DNA from: Dietzia sp. ANT_WB102
GTDB taxonomy: Bacteria > Actinomycetota > Actinomycetes > Mycobacteriales > Mycobacteriaceae
Length of the DNA: 64,000 nt
Direction of reading: 5' to 3'
NCBI RefSeq assembly: GCF_008369165.1
Contig: NZ_VOBA01000001.1
Location: 2,463,159-2,527,158 of the forward strand
Shown one piece after another: positions 28,806 through 38,108 of the stretch (position 1 is the stretch's first letter; every line of letters starts with the position of its first letter). Under the pieces are notes generated by a model. That model was not told where the DNA came from. It saw only the letters and a program-made list of their open reading frames with translations, and searched no databases. A program made the translations under genes and the position numbers.

Positions 28806-29342
28806 ATGCGTCGCGCCGTCCTCGCCGCCGTGATCACGGCCGCGGCCGTCTTAACCAGTGCCTGCTCACCGACGTTTTCCGGCGAGGACCAACGTGGTGT
28901 TCCCGCTCTCACCACCGAGGCCACGGACCCCCTGCCCTCATCCCAGCAGTTCGACCGCCCGTTCCCGGTCTCCGGCGAGATGTGGGACGCCACCGTCACC
29001 GTCTCGAACCTGCGGATCGTTCCGTCTTCTGCTTACTCCGAATCGGTGCTCGTGGTGGATGTACGCGCCGTGCAGTCGTCCGGGCAGCCCGAGCTGGGCC
29101 CCGCCGACTTCTCCGCCTTCGATCCTTCGGGGAAGCCCTTCGACCGAATCGAAAACCCCGCGGGGACTGTCGAGGACCCGTTGGTCCCGTCGGTCCTGAC
29201 CGCCCCTGGTCAGGAGGTCCGGGGCATGGTGGCCTGGACGGTGCCCCAAGGTGTCCGGATTGGCCGGATCGACCTGACCACCCCGGGCACGATCGGGTCG
29301 ATCATCGTCACCCGCCAGCCGGACGACCCGACGCGGTCCTAA
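28806..29342 (+). CDS. Secreted lipoprotein
   Basis: This 178-aa protein has a clear lipoprotein signal: MRRAVLAAVITAAAVLTSAC, with lipobox L-T-S-A-C and the lipid-carrying Cys at residue 20. The mature part contains DATVTVSNLRIVPSSAYSESVLVVDVRAVQSSG and a beta-rich domain with the shape of DUF4352/telomeric-repeat-like immunoglobulin domains. The partner is unknown. AGGAG precedes the ATG. It ends convergently with the YchJ gene, overlapping by 4 bases. Confidence 0.88.
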   Translation: MRRAVLAAVITAAAVLTSACSPTFSGEDQRGVPALTTEATDPLPSSQQFDRPFPVSGEMWDATVTVSNLRIVPSSAYSESVLVVDVRAVQSSGQPELGPADFSAFDPSGKPFDRIENPAGTVEDPLVPSVLTAPGQEVRGMVAWTVPQGVRIGRIDLTTPGTIGSIIVTRQPDDPTRS

Positions 29343-29722
29343 TCGCTCGCCGGGTCAGAACCAGCCACGTAGGTCCATCGTCCGCCCCTGCGCTCGAAAC
29401 GCGACCGCTCGCGCATCACGTTCGGCCCCTCAGCCCCGGTGTACCGGGCTTCGAACTCGACCACCCCGTCGTCGTCGCCCTCACCCCCGGCGACCACATC
29501 CACGACCGTGAGGCCGGTCCACTCCACGTCCGACGCCTCAACCGACATCGGCCTGGTCCGAGGGTGCCATGTGCGCCACAGGTGGTCCGTGCGGCCCAGC
29601 ACGAATGCCGTGTACCGCGACCGCATCAACTCCTCCGCGGTCCGGGCGGGAACACCGTCCTCGACAAGTGGACCACAGCACGTCCTGAACCCGTCTGCGC
29701 TGCCACACGGGCATGTGTTCAT
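29339..29722 (-). CDS. YchJ family protein (UPF0225)
   Basis: This 127-aa protein of the YchJ family has an N-terminal SEC-C-like zinc motif (CPCGSADGFRTCCGP, residues 4-18), then AEELMRSRYTAFVLGRTDHLWRTWHPRTRP and a NTF2-like cone fold to the end (VVEFEARYTG, RFERRGGRWTYVAGS). The role is unknown. It stands alone on the minus strand between two plus-strand genes. Confidence 0.92.
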   Translation of the reverse strand: MNTCPCGSADGFRTCCGPLVEDGVPARTAEELMRSRYTAFVLGRTDHLWRTWHPRTRPMSVEASDVEWTGLTVVDVVAGGEGDDDGVVEFEARYTGAEGPNVMRERSRFERRGGRWTYVAGSDPASD

Positions 29723-29836
29723 TTCTCGACTCCGTTCCCCGGCGGTTCGGCCAGGCTACCGACGCCGCTCTGCCCCACCATCGCCTACCGCGTGGCTACC
29801 CCCCGCCTGCGCGGCAGGGCTATCCTCGCAGGTGAC

Positions 29837-30085
29837 ATGTCTACCTTCCCCACCCTTCGCTCGCTTGCGCGGCATCGTGTCGACCCCGACCTGGCACCTC
29901 TGCGCGTGCGCTCCTGCCGCGACCTGTGCAATTGGAACGCGACCCCGGTCGAGCGGCGGGGCGAGCCGCTGTTCGCGTGCCGCGGATGCGGGTCCCAGTG
30001 GGTCCCGAGCGAGCCGTGGACCCCGCGCGAGGCCAGCGGCGACATCCCCCCGGCCGTCCTGGATCTGCTCCGATCGGACGACTGA
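29837..30085 (+). CDS. Small Cys-containing hypothetical protein
   Basis: This 82-aa protein starts at ATG 29837 with AGGTGA just upstream. Cysteines are arranged as SCRDLC and FACRGCG, a CxxxC plus CxxC set that may bind zinc. The rest is hydrophilic, with a TPREASGDIPPAVLDLLRSDD end. Codon use fits its neighbours. I do not recognise the family. It lies 44 bases upstream of the acyl-CoA synthetase gene and could share its transcript. Confidence 0.6.
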   Translation: MSTFPTLRSLARHRVDPDLAPLRVRSCRDLCNWNATPVERRGEPLFACRGCGSQWVPSEPWTPREASGDIPPAVLDLLRSDD

Positions 30086-30128
30086 CCATCAGGGTGAACG
30101 TCGTCGCAATCCGCTATAGAGTCGGACC

Positions 30129-31685
30129 ATGACAACGTCACCGCTCCCCACCCTGTCGACAGCCAGCGCAGGGACGATCGACGCGATCTTGCGACGATCC
30201 GCCTCACGGTTCCCCAACCGGGTCGCCCTGACGTTCGCAGACCGCCGCTGGACCTACTCCGAGCTCGACGCAGCCGTCGACCGTGTCGCGACAGAGTTCG
30301 CCGACCGCGGGCTCGCCGAGGGTGCGCGAATCGCCGCATACGGGGTCAATTCCGATGCCTACCTCATCGGCTTCATAGCGTGCTCGCGGGCTGGTTTCAC
30401 GCATGTCCCCGTAAACTACGCCTTGACCGGTGGGGAACTCGAATACCTTCTCGCGGACTCCGGGGCCACGCTAGTGCTGGTCGACCCCGCGCAGGCGCCA
30501 ACGCTCGACGCAGTGGTGGAGACGCTGCCGTCAATCCAGACATTGTCACTGCACCCCGCCGCCGGCGAGCCCGTCGATGGCACACTGCTCGGTGCCGCAT
30601 TGGACCGCCGAGAGGTCGAGCCAGTCGACTCTCCCGCATCCGGAGACGATCTGGCCCAGCTCCTGTACACCTCGGGCACCACCTCCCGGCCCAAGGGCGC
30701 GATGATGACCCACTCAGCTCTCGCGCACGAGTACGTCAGCTGCATCCTCTCGCTCGACCTCGCCGCCGACGACGCGCCGCTGGTGACGATGCCGCTATAC
30801 CACTCAGCCGCCATGCATGTGTTCGCGATGCCGTACCTCTCGTTGGGTGCGACCGTGCATCTCATGGCGGCCCCCGACATCCCGGAGATCCTGCGCCGCA
30901 TCGAGCAGGACAGGATCGGGTCGCTCTTCCTCGCCCCGACGGTCTGGGTGCCGCTCGCGTCCCACCCCGATCTCGATAGACGTGACCTGTCGAGCCTGCG
31001 CAAGGCGCAGTACGGCGCCTCGATCATGCCGGTCACCGTGCTCGAACGACTGCGTGCGAAGTACCCGAAACTCGGGTTTTTCAATTGTTTCGGGCAGTCG
31101 GAGATCGGTCCACTGGCGTGTGTCCTGCGACCCGACGAGCACGACGCACGCCCGGCGAGCGCCGGGCGGCCCGTATTCTTCGTCGACGCCCGTGTCGTCG
31201 ACGAGACGGGCGCCGAGGTCGCCGATGGGGAGCGGGGCGAGGTGGTCTACAGGTCGCCGCAGCTGTGCCGGGGTTACTGGAACAAACCGGATGCCACCCA
31301 GGAGGCGTTCCGAGATGGTTGGTTCCACTCCGGAGACCTCGTGGTGCGCGACTCCGAGGGATTCTTCGAGGTAGTAGATCGCATTAAGGACGTCATCAAC
31401 ACCGGCGGTGTACTGGTGGCCTCACGTGAGGTCGAGGACGCTGTGTATCGGGACGAGCGGGTCGCCGAGGTCGCGGTTATCGGCACCCCGGACCCACAGT
31501 GGATAGAGGCGGTGACCGCGGTCGTCGTCCTCAAGGACGGGGCCCACGCGACCGGGGACGAGATCATCGCAGGCACCCGCGAGCACCTTGCGCCGTTCAA
31601 GGTCCCCAAACGGGTCGTGTTCGTCGACGAGCTGCCCCGTAATCAGTCCGGCAAGCTGCTCAAACGCGAGTTGCGGGGGGGCTGA
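30129..31685 (+). CDS. Acyl-CoA synthetase (FadD-type AMP-forming ligase)
   Basis: This ATP-dependent activation enzyme for fatty or other carboxylic acids has 518 aa. ANL-superfamily motifs in order are: LLYTSGTTSRPKGAMMTHSA (A3, near residue 178), FNCFGQSEIGP (A5, near residue 317), GYWNKPDATQEAFRDGWFHSGD (A6-A7, near residue 379), DRIKDVINTGGVLVASREVED (A8) and PRNQSGKLLKREL with the catalytic Lys (A10). The substrate cannot be read from sequence. The ATG at 30129 has no strong Shine-Dalgarno site nearby. It converges with the epoxide-hydrolase-like gene, with 13 bases between stops. Confidence 0.94.
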   Translation: MTTSPLPTLSTASAGTIDAILRRSASRFPNRVALTFADRRWTYSELDAAVDRVATEFADRGLAEGARIAAYGVNSDAYLIGFIACSRAGFTHVPVNYALTGGELEYLLADSGATLVLVDPAQAPTLDAVVETLPSIQTLSLHPAAGEPVDGTLLGAALDRREVEPVDSPASGDDLAQLLYTSGTTSRPKGAMMTHSALAHEYVSCILSLDLAADDAPLVTMPLYHSAAMHVFAMPYLSLGATVHLMAAPDIPEILRRIEQDRIGSLFLAPTVWVPLASHPDLDRRDLSSLRKAQYGASIMPVTVLERLRAKYPKLGFFNCFGQSEIGPLACVLRPDEHDARPASAGRPVFFVDARVVDETGAEVADGERGEVVYRSPQLCRGYWNKPDATQEAFRDGWFHSGDLVVRDSEGFFEVVDRIKDVINTGGVLVASREVEDAVYRDERVAEVAVIGTPDPQWIEAVTAVVVLKDGAHATGDEIIAGTREHLAPFKVPKRVVFVDELPRNQSGKLLKRELRGG

Positions 31686-31698
31686 CATTCCTATTCGG

Positions 31699-32547
31699 TC
31701 AGATGACCCGGGCGAAGACCTCGCGTGCCACCCACGCGGGGTCCTGTTCCGGTAGCCAGTGACCGAGATCGTCGCGGTCGACGAAACGGTAGTCACCCGT
31801 CACCCGCGCCGCCGTCGCCTCGGCCCCGCTGCGCGCGATCGCGGGATCCTGCCCGCCCCACAGGAATGTGGTGGGAACTGTGACGTCGGGGAGGTCGTAC
31901 CGCCGCATTGCGCGGTACCAATTGAGAGCTGCGGTCAAGGCCGAGCGCTCCCCGAGCACATTGAGATGCCGGGCGACCAGACTCGCCGGGACCTGCCCGT
32001 CGAACATGGCGCGCAGCCGGTGGGCGTCGCCATCAAGAAGCACGTCCTCGGCCTTGCCCTCCTGCCGGAGCAATCCGAAGTAGGCCGATCTAGCCTGCTG
32101 GTCAGGATCTGATTCGATCGCGGCGGAGAACGCGGCGAGATGCGGGACGGAGATGGCCGTGAGACTGGCGACCCGATCGGGGTGGTACGCGGCCAGCCAC
32201 CACGCCACCGATGCGCCCCAGTCATGTCCCAGGACATGCACCCGATCGAGCCCTTGTCCGTCCGCCACGTCGAGGGCGTCCGCTGCCAAGTGCTCAATGG
32301 CGTAGTTGTGCACGCCCACCGGGCGTGCAGCGGGCGAATATCCACGCTGCATCGGGGCGACCACCCGGACGCCCTGACCTGCCAGAATCTCCGCGACCTT
32401 CTCCCATTCCCACGCCGACTCGGGGAATCCGTGCAAGGCCAACACCGTTCGAGCGTCACCGGCGTCGACCGCGCAACGGTCCGGCTCCCAGACGAAGACA
32501 TCGAGGGTGCCCGCCGAGACGTCTGCGGTGGTTCTCCGGGGTTCCAT
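31699..32547 (-). CDS. Epoxide-hydrolase-like alpha/beta hydrolase
   Basis: This 282-aa alpha/beta hydrolase carries the oxyanion motif HGFPES near residue 42. The nucleophile elbow GHDWGAS near residue 105 has Asp rather than Ser, as in soluble epoxide hydrolases and haloalkane dehalogenases. A cap region spans residues ~140-205. The acid region is WGGQDPAI near residue 236, and the catalytic His is in DLGHWLPEQDP near residue 264. The ATG at 32547 was chosen because the protein family starts close to here. It follows the hypothetical gene at 32574 by 26 bases on the same strand. Confidence 0.9.
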   Translation of the reverse strand: MEPRRTTADVSAGTLDVFVWEPDRCAVDAGDARTVLALHGFPESAWEWEKVAEILAGQGVRVVAPMQRGYSPAARPVGVHNYAIEHLAADALDVADGQGLDRVHVLGHDWGASVAWWLAAYHPDRVASLTAISVPHLAAFSAAIESDPDQQARSAYFGLLRQEGKAEDVLLDGDAHRLRAMFDGQVPASLVARHLNVLGERSALTAALNWYRAMRRYDLPDVTVPTTFLWGGQDPAIARSGAEATAARVTGDYRFVDRDDLGHWLPEQDPAWVAREVFARVI

Positions 32548-32573
32548 GAAGCGGACCCTAGCGTGCCCCGCAA

Positions 32574-33398
32574 TCATCGCGGGCGGCTTCCCCGATGAGC
32601 CCGGGCGGAGACGTCGGAGACGACCAACTCCCGTCGGTCGTGCCAGTTCTGTACGAGCCATATCTCGACCACCAGTGGGTCCACTGCCGCCTCGTGCGCC
32701 CACGTGGCGATCACGTCCAGATAGTGTTGATAGCGCCGTGAGGTCAGCCGGGAGGCTGAGTCGATCTCGGTCCAGCCCGCGTGGATCAGGGTGCCGATCC
32801 CTGCCGGATCCACCGGCACGATCTCCGGCGCTCCCCACGCCATGCCCAAGGACGACAGGTACAACGACGCCAACGGGTACCCCAGATCCGGAACGTCGCG
32901 GCCCGGCCGGCCTGAGGGCGCCCCGTGCCGCAGGAGGTTCATGGCCTCCGTCGGTGCGTCGAGCCAGTCCACGACCTCGTGTAGTACGAGCGGGTACCCG
33001 TGAGAGGAGACGGATTCCCGCCGGTGTCCGCCACGATCGGCGACCCGGAAGTCTGGTAGTCCCCGCCGCACACCCGAACGCAGCGGATGACCGGAGAGCC
33101 AGGCGGCACACATGTACAGGGTGACAACGGACTCCTCCAGGCTCCCCCGCGCGCGGCGACCAGCCGCCCACAGATCACTCCTGCGGAGGTAACCGGACCC
33201 AGATTCAACCCGTCCCCCGTCTGGGCCCCCGGCGACCAAGCGGAGGTCGATACTCTTCTCCGCGAGTCGCAGGTTCCACCGGTCCAGATCGATCTCGACG
33301 TACTCGTCCGCGACCAAGAGTGCCGGGGGCTGCGCGCGGCACCAGTCGCGACACGCCGCCGGGAGAGCGGGAGCTGGGTGGGGTCCGGTCATCGTCAT
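32574..33398 (-). CDS. Conserved hypothetical protein
   Basis: This protein has about 274 aa and I cannot assign a family. It is Trp/Arg-rich and soluble-looking, with recognisable blocks CRDWCRAQPPALLVADEYVEIDLDRWNL at the N-terminus, VLHEVVDWLDAPTEAMNLLRHGAPSG in the middle and a long helical C-terminal region (LTSRRYQHYLDVIATWAHEAAVDPLVVEIWLVQNWH). That last region resembles a small all-alpha domain, but I see no catalytic motif. ATGs at 33398 and 33392, or a GTG slightly upstream, are possible starts. It lies 49 bases downstream of gcvP and may be on its transcript. Confidence 0.72.
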   Translation of the reverse strand: MTMTGPHPAPALPAACRDWCRAQPPALLVADEYVEIDLDRWNLRLAEKSIDLRLVAGGPDGGRVESGSGYLRRSDLWAAGRRARGSLEESVVTLYMCAAWLSGHPLRSGVRRGLPDFRVADRGGHRRESVSSHGYPLVLHEVVDWLDAPTEAMNLLRHGAPSGRPGRDVPDLGYPLASLYLSSLGMAWGAPEIVPVDPAGIGTLIHAGWTEIDSASRLTSRRYQHYLDVIATWAHEAAVDPLVVEIWLVQNWHDRRELVVSDVSARAHRGSRPR

Positions 33399-33447
33399 GC
33401 CCCGCACGGTGCCATGGGGGTACGACAACGCCGGCCCCGGTGCGGTA

Positions 33448-36327
33448 TCAGTCCTGGGCGAAGGCGTCCATTGGAGGACAGGAACAGACCAGGTTCCGGT
33501 CGCCGTACGCGCCGTCGATCCTGCGGACTGCCGGCCAGACCTTGGGGCGCCAGCTCGATCCGAGGGGATAACCGGCGATGCTGCGCGGGTACGCGTGACT
33601 CCACTCGTCCGCGGACACGCTCTCGGCCGTGTGGGGTGCGCCCCGAAGGGGGTTATCCTCAACCGTCCACTCACCGGCGGCGACCCGGTCGATTTCGGTC
33701 CGGATGGCCGCCATCGCATCGCAGAACGCGTCCAACTCGGCCAAGTCCTCGCTCTCCGTCGGCTCGACCATGAGGGTGTTGGGCACCGGGAAGCTCATGG
33801 TGGGGGCGTGAAATCCGAAGTCGGCGAGACGCTTGGCCACGTCGTCGATCGAGATTCCGACCGAGTCGATGAGCGGGCGCAGGTCGAGGATGCATTCGTG
33901 GGCGACCCACCCGCCTTCGCCGGAGTACAGGACCGGGAAGTGCTCCCCAATACGCCGGGCCAGGTAGTTGGCGCTGGCGATGGCGGTGAGCGTAGCCCGG
34001 CGAAGGCCGTCCGCGCCCATCATCCGAATGTACGCCCAGGTGATGGGCAGGATCGATGCGGAACCGAAAGCGGCCGAGGACACCACGCCACCCGTACCGA
34101 GGCCCTCTTCGTGGGGATGCCCGGGTAGGAACTCCCGAAGGTGCTCCGCCACCGCGACCGGCCCCACACCGGGTCCACCGCCGCCGTGGGGGATACAGAA
34201 GGTCTTGTGCAGGTTGAGGTGGCTCACATCACCCCCAAACCGCCCCGGACGCGCCACCCCGACGAGCGCGTTGAGGTTGGCACCGTCGATGTAGACCTGG
34301 CCACCGGCATCGTGGACGATCGCGCAGATCTCCTCGATGTCGTGCTCGTACACACCATGGGTTGAGGGGTAGGTGATCATGATCGCCGACAGATCGCAGC
34401 CATACTTGTCGACCTTCGCGCGCAGATCATCCACGTCGACGTCGCCGTTCTCACGGCACGCCACCACGACCACCTTCATCCCGGCCATGACCGCGGAGGC
34501 GGCGTTCGTTCCGTGGGCGGACGACGGGATGAGGCACACCGTCCGATTCTCCTCACCGCGCGACCGGTGGTAGGCGCGGATCGCCAGCAAGCCGGCGTAC
34601 TCGCCCTGACTACCGGCATTGGGCTGCAGGCTGACCGCCGCGTACCCGGTGATGTCAACGAGCCACTTCTCGACGTCCGCGACAAGCTCCCGAATCCCGG
34701 AGTTCTGGTCTGCCGGGGCGAACGGGTGGAGACGGTTGAACTCCGGCCACGTGATCGGCTCCATCTCGGTCGTGGCGTTGAGCTTCATCGTGCATGATCC
34801 GAGCGGGATCATGGTCCGGTCCAGGGCCATGTCCTTGTCCGAGAGCGCTCGCAGGTACCGCAGCATCGCCGTCTCGGTGCGGTAGCGCAGGAACGCCTCG
34901 TGCTGCAGGAACTCACTCGTGCGATCGCCATAGGCAGGATCAACCGAGAGCTCGGGCACCGATCCGCCATTCCCGCCGAACGCCTCGAGAACGATTGCGA
35001 CGTGCTCCGAGGTGGTGGCCTCGTCACAGGCGATCGACACAGTGTCGTCGTCGACCTTCCACAGGTTCACGCCGCGCGTTGCGGCCGCGGCAAGCACCTC
35101 GTCGGCGCGTCCCGGCACGCGTGTCAGCACCGTGTCGAAGAAATCGTCGTGGGCCACCTCGACGCCGACGGAACGCAGACCTTCCGCCAATGACTCGGCG
35201 TGGGCGTGCACCCTACGGGCGATAGCCGTGAGACCTTCCGCACCGTGGTAGGACGCGTACATCGCGGCCAAGACGGCGAGGAGGACCTGGGCGGTGCAAA
35301 TGTTCGAGGTCGCCTTCTCGCGACGGATGTGCTGTTCGCGGGTCTGGAGAGCGAGCCGGTACGCGACCCGCCCGTCTGCGTCGGTCGACACCCCGACCAG
35401 ACGACCCGGAAGGTTGCGGGCGTGTGGGCTGCGGCATGCGAGGAAACCGGCGTGCGGACCGCCGAAGCCCATCGGCACCCCGAAACGCTGGGTCGTACCG
35501 AAGCAGGCGTCCGCCCCCTTCTCCCCCGCCGGTGTCAGGACAGTCGCCGCGAGCAAATCGACACCCGCGGCGACCATGGTGCCCCGCTCGTGGCACTGCT
35601 CGATGAGCTTGGCTACGTCGGCGACACGGCCGGACGCACCAGGGGTCTGCACGAGTGCGCCGAAGAACTCGCCCTCCGGCAGCCCGTTGTCGACCAGGTT
35701 CGCGGAGACCAGTTCAATGCCCAGGGGCTCAGCGCGGGTGGCCAGGATGGCCGCTGTCTGGGGGAAGATGTCGGTGTCGACGGCGAAGCGGGAGCTCTTG
35801 GAGGAGCGGTTGGCCCGGCGCAACATCGTCATGGCCTCGGCAGCAGCCGTCCCCTCGTCCAGCATGGAGGCGTTGGCCATGTCCATACCGGTCAGGTCGG
35901 AGACCATCGTCTGGAAGTTGAGCAGCGCCTCGAGACGGCCCTGGCTGATCTCCGGCTGGTACGGGGTGTACCCCGTGTACCACGCCGGGCTCTCGATGAT
36001 GTTCCTGATCAGCACCGGTGGGGTGAGGGTGTCGTAGTACCCCTGGCCGATCATTGATACGGCAACGGAGTTGCGGTTCGCGAGTTCGCGCAACGCTGCC
36101 AGGGTGTCGGCCTCCGAGAGCGGCTCAGGCAGCGCGTCGATCCCCTCCGCGCGGCCGTCCGAGCCCACCTTGTCCACGATCACCGAGGGGACGGCCCGCT
36201 GGGCCAGCTCGTCCAACGAGTTCACCCCGATGGTGTCCAGGATGCGTTCCAAGCCTGGGGCGTCGGGACCCAGGTGGCGGGCGACGAATTCGCCACCGGT
36301 CCGGGCGGTATGGGGGGACGTCGTCAC
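33448..36327 (-). CDS. gcvP: Glycine dehydrogenase (decarboxylating), P-protein
   Basis: This PLP enzyme of the glycine cleavage system decarboxylates glycine and passes the aminomethyl group to lipoyl-GcvH. It has 959 aa, the full single-chain length. The N-terminal half starts with [18 protein letters not shown]. The C-terminal half carries the PLP motif [16 protein letters not shown] with the Schiff-base Lys, [13 protein letters not shown] and the Gly-rich loop [13 protein letters not shown]. The GTG at 36327 has GAGGAG six bases upstream. A tandem glycine riboswitch precedes it, so expression should rise with glycine. The partner gcvH lies 3 kb upstream on the same strand; gcvT is not in the window. 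Confidence 0.98.
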   Translation of the reverse strand: MTTSPHTARTGGEFVARHLGPDAPGLERILDTIGVNSLDELAQRAVPSVIVDKVGSDGRAEGIDALPEPLSEADTLAALRELANRNSVAVSMIGQGYYDTLTPPVLIRNIIESPAWYTGYTPYQPEISQGRLEALLNFQTMVSDLTGMDMANASMLDEGTAAAEAMTMLRRANRSSKSSRFAVDTDIFPQTAAILATRAEPLGIELVSANLVDNGLPEGEFFGALVQTPGASGRVADVAKLIEQCHERGTMVAAGVDLLAATVLTPAGEKGADACFGTTQRFGVPMGFGGPHAGFLACRSPHARNLPGRLVGVSTDADGRVAYRLALQTREQHIRREKATSNICTAQVLLAVLAAMYASYHGAEGLTAIARRVHAHAESLAEGLRSVGVEVAHDDFFDTVLTRVPGRADEVLAAAATRGVNLWKVDDDTVSIACDEATTSEHVAIVLEAFGGNGGSVPELSVDPAYGDRTSEFLQHEAFLRYRTETAMLRYLRALSDKDMALDRTMIPLGSCTMKLNATTEMEPITWPEFNRLHPFAPADQNSGIRELVADVEKWLVDITGYAAVSLQPNAGSQGEYAGLLAIRAYHRSRGEENRTVCLIPSSAHGTNAASAVMAGMKVVVVACRENGDVDVDDLRAKVDKYGCDLSAIMITYPSTHGVYEHDIEEICAIVHDAGGQVYIDGANLNALVGVARPGRFGGDVSHLNLHKTFCIPHGGGGPGVGPVAVAEHLREFLPGHPHEEGLGTGGVVSSAAFGSASILPITWAYIRMMGADGLRRATLTAIASANYLARRIGEHFPVLYSGEGGWVAHECILDLRPLIDSVGISIDDVAKRLADFGFHAPTMSFPVPNTLMVEPTESEDLAELDAFCDAMAAIRTEIDRVAAGEWTVEDNPLRGAPHTAESVSADEWSHAYPRSIAGYPLGSSWRPKVWPAVRRIDGAYGDRNLVCSCPPMDAFAQD

Positions 36328-36348
36328 AGGGTGCTCCTCGAAGGCGGG

Positions 36349-36366
36349 GCCGCCCGGAAGGGCGGC
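36349..36366 (-). other. Hairpin between riboswitch and gcvP ribosome site
   Basis: A 7-bp GC-only stem (GCCGCCC / GGGCGGC) with a 4-base loop lies 10 bases upstream of the gcvP Shine-Dalgarno (36334-36339). It may be part of the riboswitch expression platform. No T-run follows, which argues for control of translation rather than termination. Confidence 0.4.
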
Positions 36367-36382
36367 TGGCGGGCCGGTCTTG

Positions 36383-36596
36383 CCCTCTCCGCTCTGTCCC
36401 CTACCGGACGGGTGCCGGCGCCTGAGAGATTCACCGGGCCCGCGCTTTCGGCCCCAGCTTTCCCCGTGGGCGGGTGGTCGGTTCCACCGCTCTCCAGAGG
36501 CGTTCGACGACTGCACGGTCCGGGTGCCTGAGAGATTCTCGGAGAGGAGTTGCTCCTTCGGCGCCCGCGGCCGAGGCCGCGGAGCTCTCCCGTGAG
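36383..36596 (-). ncRNA. Tandem glycine riboswitch upstream of gcvP
   Basis: Read on the minus strand, two similar aptamers follow each other. Each has an opening GGAGAG (revcomp of 36584-36592 and 36487-36496), a mid-part (CCGAAGGAGCAA in the first, CACGGGGAAAGCTG in the second) and the conserved CTCTCAGGC (36527-36535 and 36418-36426). The linker region includes CTCTGGAGAG. This is the classic two-aptamer glycine riboswitch found before glycine-cleavage genes. It usually acts as an on-switch. Boundaries are approximate to about ten bases. Confidence 0.92.
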
Positions 36597-36636
36597 TCGC
36601 GTGAACGCACGGCCGAGTCTAGACCACGGGCGCCGA

Positions 36637-37278
36637 TCAGCCCGTGCGGCGTGAGGCGCGAGCGCGCCGGCGTGCCGCAAGCTCGTCCTCCACCGGCGTC
36701 ACGATGTCGTCCTCGGACACCGTCTCCGCGGGGAATTCGGCGATCGACCCGGCGAGTTCACGCATAGCGCCCCCGATGCCGATACCGAACACGCCCTGGC
36801 CACCCTGCAGAAGGTCGAACACCTCCTCCTTGGAGGTGCACTCGAACACAGTGCGACCGTCGGAGAACAGGGTGATGGTGGCCAGGTCCTCCACCCCCCG
36901 TGAGCGGATCTGGTCCACGGCCTTCCGGATGTTCTGCAGGGAGATCCCGGTGTCGAGCAATTGCTTGACGATCTTCAGGACCAGGATGTCCTTGAACGAG
37001 TACAAGCGTTGACTGCCCGAGCCGGCCGCGTTGCGGATGGAGGGCACCACGAGGTCGGTGCGGGCCCAGTAGTCGAGCTGGCGGTAGGTGATCCCGGCGA
37101 TCTGACACGCGATCGGTACCCGGTACCCGCTCGTGCCGTCCGGGATCCCATCATCGGGGAAGAGTCCGGGCTGCACCTCGTCGAAGGACCCCTGGGTGCC
37201 CTCTTCTGGGCCCCCGAAGAGGCCCTCCGTGTTCGTATCGGCGACGGACGGCTCCGAGACCCGGGTGTGGTCGGCCAC
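36637..37278 (-). CDS. MerR-family regulator (Rv1830 type)
   Basis: This regulator has 213 aa. The winged-helix MerR domain starts at about residue 50 (GYRVPIACQIAGITYRQLDYWARTDLVVPSIRNAAGSGSQRLYSFKDILVLKIVKQLLDTGISLQNIRKAVDQIRS). The effector part is short and has no Cys metal site (LATITLFSDGRTVFECTSKEEVFDLLQGGQGVFGI). It matches the second MerR gene of the garA-gcvP cluster (Rv1830). The GTG at 37278 has GAGGGAG upstream. The 248-base upstream gap holds a 23-bp palindrome that is a good autoregulation site. Confidence 0.92.
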   Translation of the reverse strand: MADHTRVSEPSVADTNTEGLFGGPEEGTQGSFDEVQPGLFPDDGIPDGTSGYRVPIACQIAGITYRQLDYWARTDLVVPSIRNAAGSGSQRLYSFKDILVLKIVKQLLDTGISLQNIRKAVDQIRSRGVEDLATITLFSDGRTVFECTSKEEVFDLLQGGQGVFGIGIGGAMRELAGSIAEFPAETVSEDDIVTPVEDELAARRRARASRRTG

Positions 37279-37434
37279 GATTGCTCCCTCAAGCTGCGGG
37301 TGTCGCCACGAACATGGCGGCACGGTACCGGGCTTCGGAGCCCGGATCCTGGACGCGTGAACACCATCGGTGTAGTTCACTGGGGGCAACGCTATGCCCG
37401 CCGAGGGTCGCGATCAATAGGACACGCGGTAAAC

Positions 37435-37457
37435 CTCAACCTCAAGTTGAAGTTGAG
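37435..37457. promoter_or_regulatory. 23-bp palindrome, likely MerR operator
   Basis: CTCAAC-n-TCAA-n-TTGA-n-GTTGAG is a perfect two-level palindrome apart from the centre and one pair (10 of 11 base pairs match). It lies 157 bases before the merR gene, between it and the DUF151 stop. Nested dyads of this kind are typical of MerR dimers, so autoregulation is likely. Confidence 0.6.
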
Positions 37458-37526
37458 AGTCCGGCCTGACCTGGCAACTGGTACTGGAGTGGCCATAGGG
37501 AAAAGCAAAGTTCCAGGTCAGACGCA

Positions 37527-38039
37527 CTAGGAGGCCGTCCCGCCTGGCTCTTCCGGTGCATCCGGCCCGCCGAGAAAGTCGTCTGGGCTCACCTGGTCGA
37601 GAAACTCGCGGAAGGCCTCGACCTCTTCCTCGCCCTGTTCCACGAGCGAGATTCCGACCTCGTCGAGGACCTCTCGGCTGACGAGTACCGGCGAGGAGGT
37701 CCGCAGCGCGACAGCCACCGCGTCGGACGGGCGGGCGGATACCCGGGTTGAACCGAACACCAATTCCGCGAAGAACGTTCCCTCGGATACTCCGACGATC
37801 TCCACCTGCTCTAGTGGATGGGAGAACGTGTCCAGCAGTGTCGCCACCAGGTCATGAGTGAGCGGCCTGCTCGGCTGCACACCCTGCTGCTGGAGGCTGA
37901 TCGCCGCAGCTTCGGCTGCGCCGATCCAGATCGGAACGTAGCGACCGCCATCCTTCTCGTGCAGGATCAATACGGGCGCGTACTCCGGCTCTTCGAAACG
38001 GACGCCGACGATGTCGACCTCTCGCATGTTCTTTCCCAT
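37527..38039 (-). CDS. Bifunctional nuclease family protein (DUF151)
   Basis: This 170-aa protein of the DUF151 / bifunctional nuclease family (Rv1829 type) has core blocks VRFEEPEYAPVLILHEKDGGRYVPIWIGAAEAAAISLQQQGV (residues ~10-55), PLTHDLVATLLDTF and VSARPSDAVAVALRTSSPVLVSREVLDEVG. A thermophile and a plant relative show nuclease activity, but the cellular role in this cluster is unknown. ATG 38039 (GGAGAGG upstream) and ATG 38027 are both possible. It is the only gene of the cluster with a sizeable gap after it (248 bases). Confidence 0.9.
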   Translation of the reverse strand: MGKNMREVDIVGVRFEEPEYAPVLILHEKDGGRYVPIWIGAAEAAAISLQQQGVQPSRPLTHDLVATLLDTFSHPLEQVEIVGVSEGTFFAELVFGSTRVSARPSDAVAVALRTSSPVLVSREVLDEVGISLVEQGEEEVEAFREFLDQVSPDDFLGGPDAPEEPGGTAS

Positions 38040-38108
38040 TTTTTCCGCCTCTCCCACGTCTCCAAGGGTAGCCCCGATCCGGTTCACCGCGGGCGGGCGC
38101 TACGCCCA

